A DNA stretch of 39,263 nt from Candidatus Campylobacter infans (GTDB lineage Bacteria; Campylobacterota; Campylobacteria; Campylobacterales; Campylobacteraceae): NCBI GenBank assembly GCA_009827235.1, contig SPMW01000015.1:1-39263 (forward strand), written 5' to 3'. A program made the translations under genes and the position numbers. The notes beneath the pieces were generated by a model, which was not told the origin of the DNA, did not search any database, and was given only the letters and a program-made list of their open reading frames with translations. This document shows, one piece after another, positions 33,714 to 39,263 of this stretch. The stretch's first letter is position 1. Every line of letters begins with the position of its first letter.

Positions 33714-34397
33714 TTAAGTTTTTTGCATTATTAGAGAATAAAAATTATAGCTTAGCTTATAATTTTGATTAAAGTGCTTATCCATCGCATTTAGCGAGCT
33801 TTTGTTTAATTTAAAATTTCCATTTAAATTATTCACGCCTGTTTGTTTTAGGCTGTTTAAAAGCTCTTTTAAATTTTGAAATTTATCTATAAAATTATAA
33901 TTTTGCTTGGCTAAAATTTGAAAATCTTGGCTAAAAATTTTATCAATTTGGTCTGGGTTTTTGTATTCTAAGCTTTGATTTGTAAAACTGCTAAGTTCAT
34001 TTAGCGAGCCAAGCGAAAGCATACAAAACGCGCATAATCCGCCATTATTTAAGCTTTTAAAAATCTTAGTGCTTAAAATTTCAAGCGGATAAATCCACTG
34101 AAAAACGCTACTTGAAATAACCAAATCAAGCCCGCTTGGCATTGATATTTGCGTAATATCGCCTATTTGCGCCTCGCATTCATTCATAATTTGGCTCTTA
34201 AATAAATCATTTAAAATCAGCCTTTTAAAGCCCAAATTAGCCATAAGCATCTTGCTTAAAATCCCAGAACCACAGCCGATTTCATAAATCACATTAAAAT
34301 CGCTTTGAATGCTTGTAAGCAAGGATATTAGGTTATTTGCGGCGAATTTTTGAGCCTTGGCGAATTCATCGTAATTTTTGGCATTTTTAAAGCGCAA
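33714..34397 (-). CDS. bioC: Malonyl-ACP O-methyltransferase
   Basis: Starts biotin synthesis by methylating malonyl-ACP so that it can enter fatty-acid elongation. SAM-binding motif I is YEIGCGSGILSKML, and the start FKNAKNYDEFAKAQKFAANNL is typical of BioC. A TTG at 34433 is open, but the TTG at 34397 has GGGAG 7 bases ahead, exactly like the bioG start, and gives the same 11-base overlap with the preceding gene. That start gives 227 residues. Last gene of bioF-bioG-bioC; sequence shows low overall conservation, as is usual for BioC. Confidence 0.85.
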   Translation of the reverse strand: MRFKNAKNYDEFAKAQKFAANNLISLLTSIQSDFNVIYEIGCGSGILSKMLMANLGFKRLILNDLFKSQIMNECEAQIGDITQISMPSGLDLVISSSVFQWIYPLEILSTKIFKSLNNGGLCAFCMLSLGSLNELSSFTNQSLEYKNPDQIDKIFSQDFQILAKQNYNFIDKFQNLKELLNSLKQTGVNNLNGNFKLNKSSLNAMDKHFNQNYKLSYNFYSLIMQKT

Positions 34398-35055
34398 GGA
34401 TTTGCTCCCAAGTTTTAAAATTATAAAAGGCAAAATGAGGCGCGTTAATGCTTTGTATATCGCAGTTTAGGGCAAATTTACTAAAATAATTTTTCGTAGC
34501 AGTAGGCGGAAAAATAAAATCTTTTTTGCTTATTATTGCCTTATGCCAGGTGATGAAATTTTCATCTTTTTTAGAGTTTATTATGCTTTGATAAAGTGCG
34601 CTAAGCTCGGCTTTTGCTTGTTTGTTGAACTCAAAATTTACGCGCCCAAGATCTTTTAAAAAACAGCCTTTTTTAAACTCAGCAAAATTAAAATTTTCTA
34701 AGCTTTGCTTAAAATAGCTTTGTTTTATGCCAAAGTTTTCATCAATGCCAAAAGGCGTGCCGTTTATCGCCACAGCGCGCTTTAAGGGGTTTTGAAATTT
34801 TATTTTGCTAGCTATGAAAACCCCAAGAGAAAAGCCAACTAAAAAAAGCTCTTTTTTAAAGATAAAATTTACTAGCGAATCTCCATAGGCGAAAAAATTA
34901 ATTTTTTCTAAATCAAAACTCACATCGCTATAATCATAAAACACGCCAAGTCCGTATTCTCCAAGCTCTAAATGCGCTAGGCTACTTGGCAAAAATGAAT
35001 AGCCCAAAAAGCATAAAATTAATTTTTTTGCGTCTTTAATTAGCTCAAATTTCAC
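34387..35055 (-). CDS. bioG: Pimeloyl-ACP methyl ester esterase, BioG type
   Basis: Alpha/beta-hydrolase that removes the methyl group from pimeloyl-ACP methyl ester, ending the pimelate part of biotin synthesis. BioG (DUF452) replaces BioH in many Campylobacter. The 222-residue protein has the nucleophile elbow LVGFSLGVFIASKI and, near the C-terminus, the NAPHFAFYNFKTW segment with the likely catalytic His. The start is GTG with GGGAG 7 bases ahead, overlapping the bioF stop by 11 bases. Its end overlaps bioC in the same way. Confidence 0.87.
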   Translation of the reverse strand: MKFELIKDAKKLILCFLGYSFLPSSLAHLELGEYGLGVFYDYSDVSFDLEKINFFAYGDSLVNFIFKKELFLVGFSLGVFIASKIKFQNPLKRAVAINGTPFGIDENFGIKQSYFKQSLENFNFAEFKKGCFLKDLGRVNFEFNKQAKAELSALYQSIINSKKDENFITWHKAIISKKDFIFPPTATKNYFSKFALNCDIQSINAPHFAFYNFKTWEQILAL

Positions 35056-36136
35056 CCAAAAGCTCCCGTAATTTTAAAATTTCAGCCTCTAAAATATCTG
35101 CGCGCAAACTAATTCTAAGCCTTGCTTGCTTTACTGATGGCGGGCGAATGGCTGGTATGAAATAGCCGTGCTTTGCTAGCATTTTACTAGCGCATAAAGC
35201 GTGCTGGCTGTCTTGGCAAAGCACCGGAGAAATCGCGCTGTTATTTAGCCCTAAAAGTTCGATGTTTTTGGCTAAATTTTTGCGCCTTTGGCTAAAATCT
35301 TTGCTTAAAATAAACTTAGTCCAGGCTATATTTATAGGTGCTAGCGCGGTTGAATAAATCAAAGATCGCGCTGTATTTACAAGCAGATTTTTCGTGTTTT
35401 CATCGCATAAAATCGCAGCTCCCATACCGCCAAGAGCTTTTGAAAAAGTAATAAGCATAAAATCGCTACTAATCCCGCAAGCATCGCATTCTCCAAGCTC
35501 ATGCAAGCTAAAAAAACTATGAGCCTCATCAACAAATAAAAGCGCGCCCCATTCATTTGCTAAGCGCCTAAAATCGGCTAAATTCGCATAATCACCATCC
35601 ATACTATAAAGGCCTTCGCATAAAATTATTATGCGCTTAAACTTAGCTCTATATTTTTTTAGCAAATTTTCAAGTTCGTTTGTGTCGTTATGCTTAAAGC
35701 GTTTAAAATTTGCCATTTTAAGCGCATCAATCATTGAAGCATGAATTAATTTATCAGCCAAAAAGAGCGTGTTTTCATCATTTAAAGCATTTATTGTGGC
35801 TAGATTTGCGCTATAACCTGAATTAAAAATTAAGGCTTTTTTATTTTTAAATAAGTTTTGAAATTCGCTTTCAAGCTCGCCGTAATCATAGCTTGGGCTA
35901 TATATCAAACGGCTAGCACCTGAGCCAAAAAAGCAATCATCGCTAAGATTATTTAAAAACTCATCTCTTAAAATTTTATCGCTTGCAATGCCCAAATAAT
36001 CATTGCTTGCTAGGTTTAGTAATTGTTGGCCGTTTTGATAGATGAAGCGTGAGCTAATTTTTGTGTTTTTTAGCTCTCTAAAATTTGGGTTTGTTGCGTT
36101 AAAATTTAGATTTTGGAGTGTTTTTTGTTTAAGCAT
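35045..36136 (-). CDS. bioF: 8-amino-7-oxononanoate synthase
   Basis: PLP enzyme joining pimeloyl-ACP (or -CoA) and alanine. The 363-residue protein has LASNDYLG (about 42-49), GSGASRLIYS (about 72-81), the VDEAHSFF segment (about 200-207) and the PLP lysine in LITFSKALGGMGAAI (about 228-242, Lys in SKALGG). bioA, bioB and bioD are not in the window. The gene diverges from thiL; a TATAAT -10 box lies at 36162-36157 on its strand. Confidence 0.94.
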   Translation of the reverse strand: MLKQKTLQNLNFNATNPNFRELKNTKISSRFIYQNGQQLLNLASNDYLGIASDKILRDEFLNNLSDDCFFGSGASRLIYSPSYDYGELESEFQNLFKNKKALIFNSGYSANLATINALNDENTLFLADKLIHASMIDALKMANFKRFKHNDTNELENLLKKYRAKFKRIIILCEGLYSMDGDYANLADFRRLANEWGALLFVDEAHSFFSLHELGECDACGISSDFMLITFSKALGGMGAAILCDENTKNLLVNTARSLIYSTALAPINIAWTKFILSKDFSQRRKNLAKNIELLGLNNSAISPVLCQDSQHALCASKMLAKHGYFIPAIRPPSVKQARLRISLRADILEAEILKLRELLGEI

Positions 36137-36156
36137 TTTAAGACTTTTTGGGCAAA

Positions 36157-36191
36157 ATTATAGCACTTTTTAAGTGGCTTTTGTCTAAAAT
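36157..36191. promoter_or_regulatory. Divergent -10 boxes, bioF / thiL
   Basis: ATTATAGC (36157-36164, reads GCTATAAT on the minus strand) and TCTAAAAT (36184-36191) face apart with a 19-base spacer. This is the same geometry as purM/ridA and the permease/rdgB region. Confidence 0.5.
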
Positions 36192-36214
36192 CTTGCCAAA
36201 AAACAAAGCACATT

Positions 36215-37039
36215 ATGGATAAAGAACAAAGCATTATAAATTTATTTTCACATCGCTTAAATGGCGATGACGGCGCGATTTTAGGCGAGTTTTGTTTTAG
36301 CAAGGATTTGTTTATTGAGGGCGTGCATTTTAAAAAAGAATGGCTTAGTAGCTATGAAATAGGCGCAAAAGCCGCTCTTATAAATCTTAGCGATGCTTTT
36401 GTAATGGGCGCGCAACCTTGCTATGCTTTATGCGCTCTAAGCCTGCCTAAGACTATGCCAATGAATGAAATAAACGCGCTTTGTGCTGGTTTAAAAGAAG
36501 TTTGTGCATCTTATGGGGTAAAAATCATAGGCGGAGATACCACAAAGGGCGATAAAATCAGCATTAGCCTAAGCATAATAGCTAAAACTAAAAGGCCAAT
36601 TTTATATAGAAAAAGAGCAAAAAATGGCGATTTTATCGCATTTAGCGGAGAATTAGGCAATAGTTTAAAGGGCTTAAAAATTTTACAAAACGGCGGATTT
36701 TTAGCCAAAAATGCGCGCTTTAAAAAGCCTGTTTTACGCTCAAATTTTATATTTTTGAGTGCTAGATATTTAAGTTCGTGTATGGATATAAGCGATGGGT
36801 TAGTAAATGATTTGCCAAAATTGCTTAAAAAGCACCAAAGAGCGCGCTTAAATAAAATTTTAAGCAAGTTTGAGCTACTTAGTGGCGAAGAATACGAAGC
36901 GCTTTTTACTTTTTCGCCTAAAAATAAGCCAAAAATACAAAACATAGCCAAAAAATGCCGTTTAAAATTAAACATAATAGGACAGGTTACAAATGCAAGA
37001 TCAAATATACCAAAGTTTAGAGCTTTTAGCCACTTCTAG
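36215..37039 (+). CDS. thiL: Thiamine-monophosphate kinase
   Basis: Phosphorylates thiamine monophosphate to the active diphosphate. It belongs to the PurM-like ATP-binding fold. The 274-residue protein has GDDGAI (about 17-22), the NLSDAFVMGAQP segment (about 56-67), GGDTTKGDKISIS (about 107-119) and MDISDGLVNDL (about 190-200). The RBS is poor. Its 3' end overlaps truD by 47 bases. thiL-truD-DUF2400 is the order known from C. jejuni. Confidence 0.93.
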   Translation: MDKEQSIINLFSHRLNGDDGAILGEFCFSKDLFIEGVHFKKEWLSSYEIGAKAALINLSDAFVMGAQPCYALCALSLPKTMPMNEINALCAGLKEVCASYGVKIIGGDTTKGDKISISLSIIAKTKRPILYRKRAKNGDFIAFSGELGNSLKGLKILQNGGFLAKNARFKKPVLRSNFIFLSARYLSSCMDISDGLVNDLPKLLKKHQRARLNKILSKFELLSGEEYEALFTFSPKNKPKIQNIAKKCRLKLNIIGQVTNARSNIPKFRAFSHF

Positions 37040-38156
37040 CCCTTTGCTTTTTGCTAGTTCTCACGCGCCAATAAACGCACATTTTAACAAATGCTCGGCT
37101 GATTTTGTGGTGCGCGAATTGCCACTTTATGATTTTAGCGGTGATGGCGAGCATTTGATTTTACACATTCAAAAAAAAGATCTAACCACGCCACAAGCTC
37201 TTAGCATTATTTCTAGCGCAACTGGCGCAAAAATCCGCGATATGGGCTTTGCTGGGCTAAAAGATAAACAAGGTCTTACATCGCAATTCATTAGCCTACC
37301 AAGTGTTTTTGAAAATGCCTTAAAGCACATAAATAGCGATAAATTAAGCATTTTAAACATAACAAAGCACAATAATAAAATCCGCACAGGCCATTTAAAA
37401 GGCAATAGCTTTTTTATTCGCCTTAAAAAAGTAAGCCCAAGCGATGCTGTGCGCTTGGAAAATGCCATAAATTTTATAAGCCAAAACGGCTTGCCTAATT
37501 ATTTTGGTTTTCAAAGATTTGGCAAGTTTGGCGATAATGCGCTTAAAGGCTTAGAGCTTTTAAATGCCCTAAATAACGGACAAAAATCCAAACTAAACCC
37601 AAAAATGCAAAATTTCTTACTCTCAGCTTTTCAAAGCGAGCTTTTTAATCGCTATCTTAGTTTTCGCTTAAAAATAAATCATTTTGCTAGGGAATTTAGC
37701 GCGCAAGAATTAGTCAAAATTTTTAACATAAACAAAGATGACGCCAAGCAAATAAAAGCTCAAAAGCAATTTTTTAAGCTAATAAGAGGCGAAGTTTTAG
37801 GGCATTATCCAAGCGGGGCGTTATTTTTATGTGAGAGCTTAGATGATGAAATAATCGCGTTTAATGAAAAAAGAAAAAGCCCACAAATTTTATTACTAGG
37901 CAAAAAAGCATTTGGCTCAAAAGATCTTGGCAAAGAGCTTGAAGATGCGGTATTTGCGCCATTTTATATTTATGAGAGTTTGCTTAGTGGTGGGCGCAGA
38001 CACGGCGTGATTTACCCAAGCGATATTAGCTATAAATACGATGAGCAAAACGCGCATTTTAGGCTATCTTTTAGCCTTGTTAAGGGCGCATATGCTACGA
38101 TTTTTTTGCGTGAAATTTTACGCCGTGATGATATTTTATATTACCAAGAAGAATAA
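36993..38156 (+). CDS. truD: tRNA pseudouridine(13) synthase TruD
   Basis: Converts U13 of tRNA-Glu to pseudouridine. The 387-residue protein has the TruD signatures DFVVRELPLYDFSGDGEH (about 30-47), catalytic Asp in FAGLKDKQGLTSQ (about 88-100), and PNYFGFQRFG (about 167-176) followed by the inserted TRUD domain. An AGGT precedes the ATG, which lies inside the end of thiL. It ends 2 bases before the DUF2400 start. Confidence 0.94.
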   Translation: MQDQIYQSLELLATSSPLLFASSHAPINAHFNKCSADFVVRELPLYDFSGDGEHLILHIQKKDLTTPQALSIISSATGAKIRDMGFAGLKDKQGLTSQFISLPSVFENALKHINSDKLSILNITKHNNKIRTGHLKGNSFFIRLKKVSPSDAVRLENAINFISQNGLPNYFGFQRFGKFGDNALKGLELLNALNNGQKSKLNPKMQNFLLSAFQSELFNRYLSFRLKINHFAREFSAQELVKIFNINKDDAKQIKAQKQFFKLIRGEVLGHYPSGALFLCESLDDEIIAFNEKRKSPQILLLGKKAFGSKDLGKELEDAVFAPFYIYESLLSGGRRHGVIYPSDISYKYDEQNAHFRLSFSLVKGAYATIFLREILRRDDILYYQEE

Positions 38157-38158
38157 AA

Positions 38159-38932
38159 ATGGAAATTTTAAAATTAAAAAAACTCTTAGATGATGAATAT
38201 AGCGTCCATTGCTCTAAATCTGGGCTTTTTAGCGAGGCTGATCCGTTACAAGTGGCAAGGGAGTTTAAAGATCCTGTTATAATGCTTTGTTGCGCGCTTT
38301 TTGCGTATGGGAATGCAAGGTTGATTGTGAAATTTTTAAAATCGCTTGATTTTTCATTAATTTACAAAAGCCAAAGCCAGATAAGCGCGTATTTTAGGGA
38401 TAATCCGCGCATTTATCGCTTTGAAAATGCTAAGGATTTAGAGCAAATTTTCATTACTTTTTCGCGTTTAAAGGATTTGGATATTCAAGCCATAATAAAA
38501 AAGGGTTTTGAAAAAAATGCTATGATGATTGATGGGATAAATGCGCTTATTTCGTGTATTTATGGGCTTAATGAGTATAGAAGTTTGGGCTATAATTTTT
38601 ATTTTGCCAAGGCCTTTGAAAAAAGCCCAAAAGCCCCTTATAAACGCTATAATATGTGGCTTCGCTGGTGCGTGAGAGATAGCGATATTGACCTTGGGAT
38701 TTTTAAAAATTTGCCAAAATCGGAGCTGATTTTGCCACTTGATACGCACACCCACAAGGTTGCCCAAGCGCTTAAATTATGCTCACGCCGTGTTTATGAC
38801 TTCAAATCCGCCTTAGAAATCACACAAAATCTAAAACAATTTGACCCAAACGACCCCATAAAATACGATTTTGCCCTGTATAGATTAGGCCAAAGTGGCA
38901 AAATTAAAAAACTTTTAGAAAATTTTAAATAA
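38159..38932 (+). CDS. DUF2400 (TIGR02757) family protein
   Basis: A 257-residue protein of unknown function. It is helical, resembling the HhH-type DNA glycosylase fold: LVIMLCCALFAYGNARLIVKFL-like N-terminal helices, then KRYNMWLRWCVRDSDIDLGIF (about 163-183), LDTHTHKVAQALKL and the end KYDFALYRLGQSG. The KRxNMxLRWMVR and PLDTHxxxxA patterns define DUF2400. It is the third gene of the thiL-truD unit; any role in nucleic-acid repair or modification is inference. Confidence 0.85.
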   Translation: MEILKLKKLLDDEYSVHCSKSGLFSEADPLQVAREFKDPVIMLCCALFAYGNARLIVKFLKSLDFSLIYKSQSQISAYFRDNPRIYRFENAKDLEQIFITFSRLKDLDIQAIIKKGFEKNAMMIDGINALISCIYGLNEYRSLGYNFYFAKAFEKSPKAPYKRYNMWLRWCVRDSDIDLGIFKNLPKSELILPLDTHTHKVAQALKLCSRRVYDFKSALEITQNLKQFDPNDPIKYDFALYRLGQSGKIKKLLENFK

Positions 38933-39127
38933 TGCGTTTTGGAGCTTGAAATTTTAAAATTAGCTTGCTTAAAATCGTTAAAATTTGGCAAGTTTTAAAA
39001 TTTTTGGATTTTATAAAATTTTAAAATTTACTTGGATTTTGAACTTTTAAAATTTATGAAAAGATTTTTAAGATTTGTGTGGATTTTTTAATTTTGTGAG
39101 ATTTTTAAAATTAGCTTAAAATTTTGA

Positions 39128-39133
39128 TATAAT
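39128..39133 (+). promoter_or_regulatory. Promoter -10 box ahead of the terminal leader
   Basis: TTTTGATATAAT gives a consensus TATAAT at 39128-39133 with a T-rich upstream side. The transcript would start near 39140, at the base of the hairpin that follows. Confidence 0.65.
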
Positions 39134-39159
39134 GCCACCGCCGAAGCTTTGGCGGAGGC
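39134..39159 (+). promoter_or_regulatory. GC-rich hairpin near the transcript 5' end
   Basis: GCC-A-CCGCC (39134-39142), an 8-base loop, GGCGG-A-GGC (39151-39159): eight GC pairs with one A-A mismatch. It is unusual in this AT-rich sequence. No T run follows, so it is a leader structure and not a terminator. A start site inside it would shorten the stem. Confidence 0.55.
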
Positions 39160-39172
39160 TAATAAGTAACAA

Positions 39173-39206
39173 AGGATCTTGTATGCGAAAGCAAAACAAG
39201 CGTCCT
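39173..39206 (+). promoter_or_regulatory. Shine-Dalgarno-sequestering hairpin
   Basis: AGGA-T-CTTGT (39173-39182) can pair with ACAAG-CG-TCCT (39196-39206), nine pairs with a small internal loop. The ATG at 39183 would lie in the loop and its Shine-Dalgarno AGGA in the stem. This suggests translation control; it is a prediction by eye. Confidence 0.45.
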
Positions 39207-39254
39207 AAGCTTGAATTATACCTTAAAATTCGCTTTTTTGGCGCTAAAATTTAA
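39183..39254 (+). CDS. Short basic ORF, 23 aa, possible leader peptide
   Basis: The frame reads MRKQNKRPKLELYLKIRFF and ends GAKI with a TAA stop. It has an AAAGGA Shine-Dalgarno sequence 6 bases before the ATG and a consensus promoter 50 bases upstream. It is rich in Lys and Arg. I do not recognise it. It could be a leader peptide for a gene beyond the window, or the start of a longer gene broken by a frameshift at the T run at 39233-39238: losing one T would keep the frame open to the end of the window. Confidence 0.35.
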   Translation: MRKQNKRPKLELYLKIRFFGAKI

Positions 39255-39263
39255 GGTAATGAA

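Larger units (their letters stand above)
38933..39263. other. AT-rich spacer leading to a structured leader
   Basis: 38933-39120 contains AAATTTTAAAATT-type repeats and T/G-rich sequence, and no gene. From 39121 on it holds a promoter, a GC-rich hairpin and a short ORF, listed separately. The window ends before the next full gene. Confidence 0.6.

Noticed and set aside
36511..36975. 154-residue frame antisense to thiL
   Set aside because: Composition is that of a shadow frame, with no RBS or recognisable domain; thiL motifs on the other strand are clear.

Overview
AT-rich bacterial DNA from an epsilonproteobacterium, almost certainly Campylobacter but probably not C. jejuni or C. coli. The evidence is a CadF-type OmpA adhesin, CioAB/CydAB with a DUF4492 protein in front, the gene order rpmE-rsmI-rlmB-HTH membrane protein-periplasmic protein, gltX-yggT-slt-lipoprotein, thiL-truD-DUF2400, bioF-bioG-bioC, a carboxynorspermidine dehydrogenase, and -10 boxes of the TATAAT/GCTAAAAT type without clear -35 boxes. 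A membrane GGDEF-EAL protein, which C. jejuni lacks, argues against the thermophilic species. Everything is chromosomal and mostly housekeeping; no transposase, integrase, phage gene, CRISPR array, tRNA or rRNA was seen.

Layout. 1-1612 has no gene: it is a strongly strand-asymmetric block of degenerate repeats. purM (-) and ridA-coaE (+) diverge from a symmetric promoter region; a possible small structured RNA follows coaE. 3810-8719 (+): unknown protein, rbfA, rimP, cadF, mscS-type channel, HAD phosphatase, ThiS-ThiF fusion. 8799-11794 (-): DUF4492, cydA, cydB and a 34-codon CydX-like membrane peptide. 11944-18491 (+): pyrG, recJ, gltX, yggT, slt, whose end overlaps a convergent lipoprotein gene. 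19036-19359 (+): DUF2325. 19597-24664 (-): rpmE, rsmI, rlmB, RodZ-like protein, periplasmic protein, and a DUF2972-like gene with 14 G in its upstream region. 25045-27320 (-): LptF/G-like permease and carboxynorspermidine dehydrogenase. 27411-30043 (+): rdgB with an Asn-rich insertion, a repeat array, dctA. 30284-33628 (-): di-haem peroxidase and GGDEF-EAL protein. 33714-36136 (-): bioF-bioG-bioC. 36215-38932 (+): thiL, truD, DUF2400. The window ends in an AT-rich spacer with a promoter, a GC-rich leader hairpin and a short ORF whose Shine-Dalgarno sequence is predicted to be paired.

Themes. Cofactor and nucleotide synthesis (purine, CTP, CoA, biotin, thiamine), translation factors and RNA modification (RbfA, RimP, RlmB, RsmI, TruD, GltX), envelope and respiration (CadF, MscS, Slt, Lpt-like, CydAB) dominate. 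The most unusual material is non-coding: the repeat/skew block at the left end, related AT-rich repeat arrays between genes, the poly-G tract, and the leader at the right end. I found no clear new multi-gene defence or metabolic system. The best candidates for something undescribed are the repeat family, the poly-G-controlled DUF2972-like gene, the peroxidase/c-di-GMP pair and the terminal leader.
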